A program made the translations under genes and the position numbers. From Theristus sp. LFF4_11 (Eukaryota > Nematoda > Chromadorea > Monhysterida > Xyalidae), in the NCBI GenBank assembly GCA_030248135.1, contig JASANC010005802.1, positions 62,001-126,000 on the forward strand: a stretch of 64,000 nt of DNA, read 5' to 3'. Positions 20,900 to 32,287 of the stretch are shown one piece after another. The stretch's first letter is position 1; each line of letters opens with the position of its first letter. The notes under the pieces were generated by a model, which did no database searches, was not told the origin of the DNA, and worked only from the letters and a program-made list of their open reading frames with translations.

Positions 20900-23800
20900 A
20901 TGCATAGATAAATGTTCTCTTTCTTTAAAACTTAAACAGTCAAAAAGTTTCCGCGCTCATCTCTCATCTCTCTCAAAGATCATCTCAATAGCATTAGCCA
21001 GACCACGCGTGTGGGCCTTTTTGAACACGGGAAAACAACACACGTTAAAATGGCAACCATACGAGTGAACGCGAAAGTGAAGTGAAAAGCAAAAGAAGTG
21101 AATAACAGACAAGCAAGGGATTTTTAGAAAAAAATGGCGAGCGCCAGCGACGAGGAGACACAACTGAAAAAAACTGATTTTGCGCACGTATACACGCAGA
21201 CGGAGGAAAACCAACAAGAAATTTGGGAGACCCAGCGGCCACACCACAAAATTCGGAGCAATTTTTTCACGAGACAACCCTTGAGCACAAATTTTCACTG
21301 AAACAACAGTTCTCAAGCCCAAAAAATTATTCCGATCTGATCAACATCAACGTCCACCTTGCTGTATCCAAGGCTGTACTTCAACAACAAATCTGACAAT
21401 TCTGATGTTGTCTGCAAAGCTACCACTACCTGAAAAAAATATAAACGCGGAGTTAACAAACGTCATTGGATTGGACGCTGTGTGGAACAGGCTTATGTCG
21501 TCGAATCACACGTCAAATGCCCATAGCAAACCAAAAACTGTTCCCCACAACATCTCATTTCTCTCAGTGTGCTAACTCGGGCTCTCCTTAGCATCTAATA
21601 AACATACTACGTAGGTCTTTTAGTAAAAAAACACTCGTAAACACAACATATGAAGCAAACCACTCTGCGTGCAAACAAATCGACAAAACCTTAGCTTATG
21701 TGGTGAAAATTCCAGATTCAATGAAAAAAACGGCTGCTTTTTAAAAAAATTTGAAGCAGATGAATTCAATATCAATTATAAACTGAAAACAACTAAAACA
21801 TGATGCGACTGAGACTGCACCGTGCATGTTTTTCAGCGCTAATCGGCTGATTATCGTGCAATTTGATTTATAAAATTTGCCTCTCAAATCACAATGCCAT
21901 TGCCATACTATAAAATACTGGTTGTAACCAGAAAACTGTGGGTGCCACGTGAGTATCTGCGCCACAGCAAGAGCACAAGCGAATATTAGCATGCTCATAC
22001 GCAGACACGCTCGCGGGCACCATTGCCAACAAACGCACAGATTCACCTGGATCAAGCCTTGCATACAGCAACTCAGCCACGAAACTGGCACACGGCCACA
22101 TTTCACAGCCAGCAATGAAAGTTGAGCAAGCTTAGGTTTGTCGTGAAGGCCGTGCGTGGCCAATCATTTGGGAACGATCGACCAACGTGCTCAGTGCCAC
22201 GGCACACGCAAACGCCTGGCACTCGCTTCGCTTGTGTCTGCTGCTGACACGCATTTGGTCAGCAGCTGCCTCGTGGCCTGATGCAAACTAACACAACAAA
22301 CGAGACGGGGCAGCTTTTGGGCGAAACTTCGCCAAGTCGCACGCAAAAAAAGCATCTCAAAAGCGAAAAAAGTATTGAAAATAAATTAAAATATGCCATT
22401 TGTCTATCACGTCACGCCATTCGTGGTGAACATGAAATAAAAGTGTAAAACGGTTCCTAACGATGGAACATGGAAAAATTACGGTCAACCAGCAAAATCG
22501 ACCGCATCGACCGGCCCAGCACAGAGCATGCGACAGTGGTGCAAGCGACATGGTGAGACAAGAACCCAAAACGAAAGACGCACGATCAGTTCAGCAGTTT
22601 CATGCGATCAAAGAATGATGTGTGTGCGTGTGTGTGTGTCATGAACATTTATATTGCCATGACATCTTTTCCGTCCGACCTTTTCTCTCATTCTCTGGCC
22701 AATGAGCTTGGAAAACAATATCAGGAAAAAGTGAGAGAACGCTGTGTGACGCAAAACAACATGAAATCCGTCGAGCGGAATGAACAGCGCCGATCAGCAT
22801 TCGCGGTTCTTGTTCAGACTCTTATCAAGATCAAAAAATTTATGACTGACAATAATTGCAAGTTGAATTACGGAGCTTTTATGACAGATAATCGTCCGGT
22901 TGGATGTGAATTACCTTTTTGCGCTATACAAATCAATTTCCAAACTTTTGACAAACTGTGACAGCTCATAATCCCACTGTTTCACTGAAAATAAAACCAA
23001 ATACAAGTCGCTGGCCACAAAGCCCACAAATTTCGAATTCACAAAAACGACAAACAAACAGAATTTGCGCATCGAAAAGCGATAAGAATGGAAAAGCGGA
23101 AATGATTATTTTTGAATGCGTAAACAGCTGCTGTTGTGGAAAGAAAGATTCAGGATTCAGAACTGAACCCTTTAGAACGTGGAATTGCACACAGACACAA
23201 AATGTGCCATTTAATCGCTGCTGTGACTTAATTCAGCCAACAAAAGGATGTGAACGTCAAAATTCGCAAGAGCTGCTGGCCAGCGCCCCAATTGCAAACG
23301 TTTCCAATGAACCTTTCACAAAATATGTGGCCAAATACCGACTCAGCCGTTTTTTTCCATGCAGTCTCAAATGCACATCTGAAAATTTCTTGACCTGTGG
23401 CCTTGCCTATTTCTTTCTAATACAGCAAACTTTGAGCGAAGCAAAGTTTGCCAGCAAGCGTCTAAACGTGGTGGTGACACATGCTACGCAGCATTGAAAA
23501 CGTTCAATCACGGACAGGCAAGTGTTGCAAAAAAGAACTGTTGGCCGTTCACGTGCTAAACACGTGGACCAATAGGAAGAAATGCACACCGATACCGGTT
23601 GGCGCGCTGCTTTGTCAAATTTCTTGTTCAAAAAAAGAAAAAAACGAAAACCATTTACAAAATAGTAGCTTGGAATATTCCATTCTTGTTTATTTTCAAG
23701 ATAAAAACAAAAATTCCATAAATATTGTTCCTCGGCAACAAGCACCGTCAGAGTTGACAAGAATTCACACCACACACAAAGTTTCATGTTTATTCTTCGG

Positions 23801-25190
23801 CCAGAAATAACATTGGATTATAATTTGTAACAACCGGAAGTGTTAGCTGTTTACAATTAGACAAGAGCTCACTTGAAATTGCGTTGAATTGAAGCTGAAT
23901 AACTTCGCTGCAGGAAATTTTGAACACTTTTGTATTCATGAGTACAAACGATCAATAACAGATTGTTGATGCGGCATGCACGTTGAATGAATAAAAGCAA
24001 GATTGAAAAAATGTCATGAAAAACACGAATTATTTTGGAAAATTGTTTGCAAGAAGTTCATGGATAATATAATAGACAAAAAAATTCAAAACCCCGTTAA
24101 AACAGTGAGCATCAAAAAGCAATGACCTTTTGCAAAACAAAAACAAACAAAAAGCTGCAAAAAAGAAGCAGACTACAATAAGAACCGGTGCCTTGAAGGC
24201 AGTTGATGTTGAAACTCGTACCAGATGATCTCAAATTGTTTCCCTTTTTTCTTCAAAAATTCCTCATTTTCACACATAACATTTTCCATAATTCATTGGC
24301 TCCATTTGTGTAGTCGATTGAAATAAACCAAATCAACTCGTTTTGCGAAAACCATTGCAAAGCTTGAGAATAACATCGCATACCATAACCATTTTAGAAC
24401 CATTTTTATAGTTCTGCGACTGCGCACGTATATATAATATATAGATTCAGATGCAAGTTTCATGCTTGGTACAGATTTAACCATTGGTGAAGTGAGACGA
24501 GACGCTGAAATGGACTGGGTTACTTGGCATGATGCTAATTTCTTTCATAAGTCTGTAGTGCATTGAGTCACAGAACCAAAAACAGATAATATTTCAGAAG
24601 CACAACACAATATAATGACGAGAAGAAGAACAACGGCGCTAAGTATCGCAACTTCACAAAAATTATCGCAAAACAAACTCGTGTGAAATACTCGTGCATT
24701 TGGAATCACTCGCTCAAACTGTGTCCATCCACTATGAAGAAAATACACTGAATGGAGCAGCACAAAGTCAGACATGAAACAGGAATGATACAAAATAAAC
24801 AACAGCCGAAGCAAAGTAAAAACGGGTGCATCATGAATGTAAAGGTTCATTGTAGCAACAACCATTCAACTTGAAAAGAATTGTGTAATTGCTGCATAAA
24901 TCCAATCATTCAAATCTGAAGAGCAAGCTGATTGGTTCTGCTAGCAAGTAAATCATTTATTGTATACTAAAATTGCTCCAGTAAGTAGTAAAAACCAAAA
25001 AAAACAGTATGTCTCAGGCACGAACCGAATTGAAAAAAGTTGACATTTGAATGTCAACAGAAGTGCTCACACAATAATTCACGTGTTGTTGTACACGGCT
25101 TGTATACGATGACAGGAAATACAAGACACAAATGGCACGGAATGGAAGGCTACATTGTTGCGAACGAACTTGAAACGACGCAGCCGCCAG
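20900..25190. other. Gene-poor interval between GltS and RhoGDI
   Basis: No recognisable gene. A short plus-strand ORF at 21134-21301 begins MASASDEETQLKKTDFAHVY and could be a first exon divergent from GltS, but no continuation was found. Two adjacent plus-strand frames (about 22602-22961 and 22958-23497, 119 and 179 codons) lack any domain, splice support or signal and are treated as chance ORFs. A short TG repeat occurs near 22618. Confidence 0.4.
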
Positions 25191-25195
25191 CACGG

Positions 25196-28100
25196 TCAGT
25201 GCCAGTCTTTGTTGATCTCGAGTGTCCAGCTCCACGCGAGCCACTCATGCTTGTCGTCGTCCGTGAACAACGACTTCACTTTGTAGGTGCCGCGGTGCAG
25301 CATGCCTGTCAATCAAAACAACCACCAGTAATTGCACATTCAAAAACGCATGCAAACAAACACTTTGGGCAACAACTGACCCCCAGGAGCTTCTTCGACA
25401 GGCGTGCGGAATGACTGCAGCTCCGCCTTTGGTCCGTATGACCCGACCATGTACTCATCTTTGTCAACTGCAACAAGCTTTCATTGGAAAAGCAACGTTT
25501 CAACAAATGAATTTTGGCTGACCAGAACTATAGTTACCCATCGAAAAACGGAAACGTTCCAAATTCGATGAAACCTTGAATGCCAGCTCGGTGCACTTTC
25601 TGCACGTATTTCAGTCCGGCCACGATCTCACGTTGCACGTGGAAATCGATGCGCAGCCGGTAATGGCAGCACTCCTTGATGGCGATCGTCTGCTTTTCGA
25701 GTGTCGACAGATCTGCCATGATGTGATGAGCAATTTTCGTTTGTTGGCTACAGTCATTCTGCAACCGACTGTTAACAACCTTGCTCATTCAGTGTTATAG
25801 TCAGATCAGGCCGCCCCTCCACTTGTAGTGTCATGGCGCGTACTAGCACATTTTTTGGATTGTTCGGCTCTGAAAAAACAAACGGATATTGCAGTTTCAT
25901 TCGCTGTCATTTGCAGGCTGTTCAGACAGACTCTGATGAATCAAATGGCAACCTAAAAAATGCTGTCAACCACACAAAACCCAGCATACCAAGTACAATT
26001 TGAGTGGCATCCTTGCCAAGCAACGTTTCCTTGTAACGACGAAGCGACTCATCTTCTTGGTCAGTCTGGAAGTAGTTTTAAACAATGAAAATGCAAAACA
26101 GACAACGAAAAGCGGTGCTCTGGATTGCTTTTGCAACGGATTCTCAGTGCAATCGAGATTCTCGCATCGCGTACGCTCACCCTCGTCCTCGTGGCATGGG
26201 TGGTGGTGGTAGCACATTACACCTCTGGTTTGTGCGCTCCGTTGATCGAGCCGAGAGGTGTTATAGGGCATACGCATTTAATGACAGGAAAACTCGATGA
26301 GCAATCTACTTGACGGCGATCTGAACGCTTTGATGGGTTAGCCCTAGGGTTGGCATAGAAAACGGTTTTTTCGTTTTAAAACCAGTTTTTTAATAAAAAA
26401 CCGGTTTTTACCCTAAAAATTAAAATTGGTGGTCAAAAATCACAATTCTTCGACTTCGATTGATTGATAAATGATAAAAATAAAATTTTTGAAAAAACGG
26501 TGCAGTGAAGTGTATCGAACTGAACTTCTGAAACATCATTTTGCAAGTTTTGTGTCAAGGGTCAAGTGAAATATGATGAAGACAATGTGACTGCTAAACT
26601 AAGTGCAGATGCAGACTCACTGACTGACCTGACGACGTTGTCATTTGAAAAGTGTAACTGATGAAATGATATTTTTCAAACGCCATCCGCTACCGGTTTC
26701 ACTTTGCAGTTCTGCAAATCCCGCCCCCAAATCGGGGTCAGTTATCAGGTCTCCTTGCAACCGTCCCCCGCTCCCCACACCTACACGGTCACTGCCAAGT
26801 CGTTTGTTTTCAATTTATTGAACGTGCTGCGCTGGAAACCAATAAAAGCGAAAGTGATTTGATTTGAATCAAAAACCTAACAATTTGGGTCGGTTGTATG
26901 CCCGAAAACCGTTTTACGCTGCTCAAAAACACCAAGTTTGATGTATTTCCTGTTTTGAGCTGCGTTCTGGAAAGTAGGAGCTGGTAAAATTCCGATTTTA
27001 TTCGGTTTTAAAACGGAAAAGAAACCGTTGTTTATTGTTTTCCCTGGCAATATAAAAACCGTTTTTTTATCAACCCTGTTTTTACCAGCCCCGGTGCTTG
27101 TGGTCAAAACTGTGCGAGCCAAATTCGTTGCTAACCGTTTGTGTTCTTTCAGGATTTTTTGTTACTTCTCGTCAGAACTTCAAGTAGACGCCAGTCGTGT
27201 TTCGTTTTCGTTTCGCTTCGTTTTGTTCATGGCATTGGAGGGAAGTGTTTCAGTTGGTGGTTCGCCGATGAAGTGGCTGATATGTATTGCGTTAATAATA
27301 TTTATTTATTGCGTTGTTGTTCCGAACTAATTCAGCACATTCAGCATTAAAAAACCATGGCGAGTATCTATTGTGGATTTATTCAAACGTGTCCGGACTA
27401 AAATGCCGTGATTTGCTTTAAAAACGCCCGTTTGTCAAAGTACAGGCACTAAAATGTTAGTTTGGTGTGACTGATTCGACATTCACCATTTGTTTGCGGG
27501 AAGAAATCGGCTAACGGAAAATCTGGTTTGCAGTCAACGGCAAGCGCCTGCTTGGCGGCACATGACGTCATTTCAGTGGGACACGTTTAAAAATGGGTCA
27601 CCGTTTGTTTCGGACGAAGGCAGTCTTGAGTCTGCTTTTCACTACCATTTTGTTTATCCCCTCGCCATTAGGGATGGTAAAAAACCGGTTTCTTTTCCGT
27701 TCCATCCCTACTCGCCATGTGAAGGGAATATAGCCTCTAGGCCCCGCTCTGTCCTGGAGGGGGGGATACAATTCCGGCCTGAAGAGTTCCGGCCAGAAGA
27801 AGTCGGCCCAAAGAATTCCGGCCGGAAGAATTCCGGCCCGGAGAATTCCGGCCCGACGAATTTTCGCCAGCACGAACAATATTAAACCACACGAAGTGAT
27901 TTTTGGTAATAAAATATCGATGTTCACATGTTACAGTGTATTTTCAATGATTTTTGAAAACTGATTTTAATTGATGTTGTCAATTGTTTTTTTGGAAAGA
28001 GGAATCTTTTTTTCAAAATAATAAATAAAAAGATTTTTTATCACAACCAGGATTTGTGAACCATAACTTATTAACTGATATTTGTTTGTGCTGTGTTTTG

Positions 28101-29607
28101 TCCTTGTTGGTTATATTTCTGCATTATTTGATTGGCGTGATCTTGCTGGCTGGTTTGCATTTTCATTATTTCAGACATGACTTTTTTCGGTGCTTCAAAA
28201 ATGTCTTTTTTAGGCAAATTTCGCTGGGTGGGGTGTCAAGCAAATTTCGAGGGGGCGGCACTAGTGCAGAAACACAAGTCATTATGCTGAACTTGCTAGA
28301 ACAAAAATACAAACCTCAGGTAAAAAGCTTGAAAGTAGCTGCATGAATTTATTTATTCACGTCGTGAATAATTATAATTAATCGATATTTTATTACCAAA
28401 AAACACTTCGTGGTTTAATATTGTTCGTGCTGGCGAAAATTCGTCGGGCCGGAATTCTCCGGGCCGGAATTCTTCGGGCCGGAATTCTTCAGGCCGGAAT
28501 TCTTCGGGCCGGTATGAGCGGGCCGGAATTTCGCGGGCCGGAATAGTACACGAGCCGTCCTGGAGGCACTAATAATCTCAGCTCGATTCCGATGGCCTGC
28601 GCTGCTGTCGCTGTTTGAGTTAGAAAACTATAGGGAATGGATTTGTATACATTCTTAAAAGTGATTTTTTTGATTTTTGATCTGAGGTTGCTTGTAATGA
28701 GTCGTTGTAGGTTCCTAATCCTAATCCTAATCCTAAGCCAAGCCTTTTTGATAAGGTGAAAATGATCAATTTAGCTTTTGCATTTTTTTCTTTCCTGTGT
28801 TATGGAGGAGGAGCACCGGAACTGCAGATGCAGCTGTTTTAATAATGATGCATTACGGTGGCGGCAGATTGTCATCCTCTGGGGGGATCGAACCCGCTCC
28901 GCTATTTTCTGGATTGAAGGCGAGAGGCGACTAGTTTTTTTCGGCTCAGCCACTATCCACTTGAAAACATTTTTCAGCCAGCTAACTGCCTAAAAATCGC
29001 TTTCCAATGAATAAAAAGGAAATAAACTTTGCCAATATTTAGACAAAATACGTGTTTATCTTTCATTTTTGATCATTTTTAAATTTTTGTTTTCTCCTTT
29101 TTAACGAATTTTTGACCGCCCCCACGTTTTCCCAGTCATTACTCATTTTAACGGTAAAGCAAAAGTTAATTTTTTCTTATCAAGCACATTGTGGGTGTAG
29201 TTTTCAACGACCAAAATTTTGAAAACATTTTAAGATGAAGGTCTCCGTTTGATACGCTGTTCATGCAGTTTTATAGGAGTTCCTGCGGTTCGCGAAATAA
29301 AATGAAATGAAATGAAAGATGAAAACCCGGTTTTTATTGTTGCAAGATGCAAGCCACACATGTAGCGAACTGCACGACGTGGGATGCGGAATTTGGCTTT
29401 GCCATTGAAAAAAAAAGAATCCGCTCCGCGAACTGCTAGATTTCCGAAACAAACCTTGAGAATTTCTTCGACGGACTTTGGTGCTGGTGCTTTGTATTGA
29501 CTTTCAGCTCCACCATCACCAACTAAACTGGGCGAATCATCATCTGCACCAGCACCAGAAGACGACCCACAGTTGTTCTCCTTTGTGTCGCCGCCAACAT
29601 CCGCCAT
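25196..29607 (-). CDS. rhi-1: Rho GDP-dissociation inhibitor (RhoGDI)
   Basis: Cytosolic chaperone that extracts prenylated Rho/Rac GTPases from membranes and keeps them GDP-bound. Six exons: 29607-29455, 26065-25990, 25869-25780, 25712-25575, 25467-25381, 25305-25196; phases agree, giving 217 aa. Exon 1 carries an acidic, low-complexity N-terminus and [14 protein letters not shown]. Exon 2 has [13 protein letters not shown]. The immunoglobulin-like domain follows with [60 protein letters not shown] and the C-terminus [20 protein letters not shown]. These are family hallmarks. The protein is slightly longer than vertebrate RhoGDIs because of the N-terminus. Intron 1 (3.4 kb) is filled with nested transposons; the other introns are short. 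The gene symbol is the C. elegans family name, assigned by homology. Confidence 0.95.
26345..27078. mobile_element. Degenerate element with AGGGTTGG / CAACCCT ends
   Basis: Starts AGGGTTGGCATAGAAAACGG and ends with TTTTTATCAACCCT. Subterminal AAAACCGGTTTT-like blocks occur at both ends (26360-26415 and 27005-27065). It resembles the 73-bp element at 13990 at its termini. Related AAACCGGTTTT blocks also lie near 6515-6570. Confidence 0.5.
27371..27600 (+). mobile_element. TA-flanked MITE family C, copy 1
   Basis: Begins TTGTGGATTTATTCAAACG after a TA and ends GGGTCA. The inverted termini share TCAAACGTGTCC and AAATGACGTCA. Other copies lie at 36365-36597 and, inverted, 47124-47356. Confidence 0.75.
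27669..27710. mobile_element. 42-bp hAT-type miniature element
   Basis: TAGGGATGG at the left and CCATCCCTA at the right bracket only about 24 internal bases. The element is flanked by perfect 8-bp repeats CTCGCCAT (27661-27668 and 27711-27718). The ends match the hAT at 17875-19384. Confidence 0.9.
27761..28556. mobile_element. Fold-back element with 12-bp subterminal tandem repeats
   Basis: The two arms are inverted copies of about 150 bp: 27771-27922 and 28380-28545. Each arm is built of repeated GGCCGGAATTCT units followed by a matching block ending in ATCGATATTTTATTACCAAA. The flanks carry GTCCTGGAGG at 27751-27760 and 28557-28566, consistent with an 8-10 bp target duplication. The interior has no recognised ORF. 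Confidence 0.8.
28856..28925 (-). mobile_element. SINE head fragment (tRNA-like, minus strand)
   Basis: The complement reads TCGCCTTCAATCCAG then GGGTTCGATCCCCCC and GAGGATGACAATCTGCCGCC. This matches the head and adjoining body of the SINE at 16074. Confidence 0.65.
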
Positions 29608-29639
29608 TTTTTACAGTTTCAATTTTCAGACAACCGATT

Positions 29640-30178
29640 CCGATTCCAATATTCCAGTCATATGCCGATCCACTGCCACTGGCGTATGTGCCGTCACTGC
29701 CGTGCTGCGCTGCCGCCTGCCGCGATTTGCATAGTTGTTCCAGGGGATTGGGCTGGGGGGGGGCCGTGGCTGGGGGGGGGGGGGGCTGGGGGGACGATAT
29801 AATTACAGGATCCCAATGTTTCATCATTCCTTTTAACAAATTCAATCAAAGTTCAAAGTTGGACGTACAACGTACAATTCTGGGTTTCCGGCCCGCTGGT
29901 GCTTTTTTTCATTTTCGGTGATTTTCATGAAGTTTTTCCTAATTTTAAGGATTGACTGAATTTGGCTTTGAAAATGCAAAATTCGAACACAGTACACAGC
30001 GCGTCAGCGCGTTTCGATCGAATGCATCTGTCGCGTCCGGCTGCCCTTCTTTTCTGAAATCCGCTTCAGGTAAAACACGCGCGTTGTCGGATATTGCTAA
30101 AACGGACTTGATTCAAATCTTAATCCTAAAGCCTAATCCCAAGCCAAACCTATTCCCAACCTAATCCTAACCTGAGCC
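29640..30178. other. Intergenic repeat debris upstream of RhoGDI
   Basis: Contains a fragment of the CATAGTTGTTCCAG element at about 29730-29800 with long G runs. A stretch of CCTAATCC/CCTAAGCC telomere-like units lies near 30116-30175. No gene seen. Confidence 0.5.
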
Positions 30179-30675
30179 CATAGTTGTTCTAGGGGGGGGC
30201 CTGGGGGGGGGGGGCGGCCCGGCCCGGCCCCCCCCCAAAAATTTTCGAATCTATCTCTATCAGAGAAGTTTTTTCGGCTCAGCTATTATCTACAAAAATT
30301 TTTCAGCCAGCTATCTATCTGAAAATTTTTGTCTTCGAATATGTAAAATGAGTCAATTTTTGACCAAAATTGACCGTTTTGGCTCGAAATTCGTTAAAAT
30401 TTTGCTAATTTTAAGCAAAATGTACGTTTATACTTGATTTTTAGCATATTTTAAGCATTATTTTGCTGTTTTTATAGCTTTTTAGCGTTTTAGCTATCTA
30501 TCTATCTAATTTCAAAATTTTGACCGGCCCCCCCAAAGTCACATGGCCCCCCCCCGCGGCCCCCCCCCCAAAATTTTCCAGCTATCTATCTATCTAAAAA
30601 ATTTGCTCCAGCTATAAATATATATATATAGCTATATATCGGCCCCCCCAACCCCTCGGCTCTGGAACAACTATG
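30179..30675 (+). mobile_element. hAT-like C-rich element, copy 1 (TIR CATAGTTGTTC)
   Basis: Starts CATAGTTGTTCTAGG and ends CTGGAACAACTATG. Contains poly-C/poly-G blocks and AGCTATCTATCTATCT arrays. An inverted copy lies at 60875-61363. The flanks of this copy show no target duplication. Confidence 0.75.
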
Positions 30676-30829
30676 CAAGCCAAGCCTTTTCAAGAAGGTA
30701 GATGTCAGAACAATTGCGTTTTGAACAAGTTCTTGTTGGGGCCGGAGCGTGTGCACGCGCGCTAGTGGATCATGAGCATGAGCATGCCGATGCCACGTGC
30801 GCGTGCGTTTTGAAAAAGAAGCACCAGCG

Positions 30830-31066
30830 TCGCGTCCGTGGCGTAGCGGTAGAACTTCGGCCTACAGTTCTGTAGGTACCGGGTTCGAACCTCGCTGTGG
30901 ACAAGACATACTCGTGGAAAATTAGAGTGACCAACGAACATCTAATGGTCTATTCCCTCCTGAGCCGAGGGTAAAATTGGGCTCGGGGCAGTATTGCCCG
31001 TCTCCGCCGGAGTTTGGTACCTTCGGGTTTCCGGAACCGGCGCGCGTATAATTTAAAAAAAATCTA
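30830..31066 (+). mobile_element. tRNA-derived SINE, copy with a different head
   Basis: The head GTCCGTGGCGTAGCGGTAGA, B box GGGTTCGAACC and an anticodon arm CCTAC/GTAGG with a 6-nt loop differ from the SINE at 16074. The tail core at about 31008-31035 contains the same GGTACCTTCGGGTTTCCGG and is followed by an A-rich end. Confidence 0.8.
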
Positions 31067-31073
31067 TTTTGTA

Positions 31074-31335
31074 CGGAATGACCGAGTAAACATGGCAGCT
31101 TTTTTCAGGGTGCAAGGAGCGCGGATTTGAATGAAAGAAAATAGACGATCAGAAACCAACATGTGTGCCAAATTTGACGTGTTTTTCCAGACTAATGGAT
31201 TCTTCGTGCTATTATGTTCATTCTTGCTTCCTTGAACACATGATTAGGAGTTATGTTGGCATTTTTGAAAAAGACAACTCCTAGTCTGCGACTGATCCCG
31301 CCTTGACGGGCTGCCTTTTTTATTCGGCCATACTG
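31074..31335 (+). mobile_element. Mariner-type MITE family B, copy 2
   Basis: Starts CGGAATGACCGAGTAAACAT and ends TATTCGGCCATACTG between TA dinucleotides. Sequence matches 14536-14822 with small indels. Confidence 0.8.
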
Positions 31336-32287
31336 TAGCCAGACATTCCTTTCCACCGGCATTTTGAAAAAAAATAATTATTTTGTGCCTTAAAATAAAG
31401 TTTGTTGATAAAAAACCTTATTATCTTAATAAAGTTTTTTGTCAAAAAAACCAAAATAACCCGTTTCATTGTGCAAATGATATGAGAAACGGACAAAGAC
31501 CATTTGCAATGCGTTCTGAATGGTTTTCAATGATTTTCTTAGTGAATATAGATCTCCACTGGAATTCGGGGAAGTTTGATCAGTGGCAGTGGTCCAGTCT
31601 TATATATCACGGTAATTCTTAAAAAAGGGGGAAGTTAAAAACATTTTTAAAAAACCAAATCATATGTTAAAATTACATCTCAAAGGTCAAAACTGCCATT
31701 CAATACTCAGATATACTATCCCAAAATAAAGTACAGACACTTTTGTGAAAAGTGCTTTTTGGAGGTAATTGTAATGTTTTGTGGTTTGGAATGTCGAAAT
31801 TGGGTTAGGGGGACTGGGAAGTTCGAAATTGGGGGGTCTGGGAAGGTCGAAATTTAAGAGGGTATTGGGGTCGAATTTGAGAGGGGCATTTTTGTAAAAA
31901 TGGGGGGGTGTTTTTCCAGGTGAGGGCACTGATGAGCCAGGAGGCACGGCGGCATGCGTGTATACCTGTCGAAGCCACAAATACTAGCGAACTTCATGTT
32001 TTATTTCATGCAAAATCATACAAAATATTCGTTTTGTTGAGCTACGATCGCTCACGAGATTTGGTGAGTATTTTGTTAGTTGCTATACTCAGTGATATTT
32101 TGCAAAAACCAGATGCTTGCTTACTCACAGATTCCTGAACTTCATGATTTGGATGATAGACTAAGACAGTTGTTTACATTTTATTCAGTTGAGACAAATT
32201 CCTAATGATAGAAACACAGTGGCAATCTTCAAGGTTAAAAAATACACAGTACAGCACAAAAAATAGATCAAGTATCGACGGACTGAA

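Larger units (their letters stand above)
27619..28640 (-). mobile_element. tRNA-derived SINE body, inverted and interrupted by two insertions
   Basis: GCCTCTAGGCCCCGCTCTGT at about 27731-27750 is the complement of the SINE body at 16285-16310. The match resumes at 28557 (GTCCTGGAGGCACTAATAAT...GGCCTGCG) after a 796-bp fold-back element. A 42-bp element is also inserted at 27669. The SINE 3' tail is too diverged to place exactly. Confidence 0.7.

Noticed and set aside
22958..23497. A 179-codon plus-strand protein gene
   Set aside because: No conventional ATG at the start, no domain, no splice context, and Cys-rich, shadow-like composition. A frame this long can occur by chance in the window.
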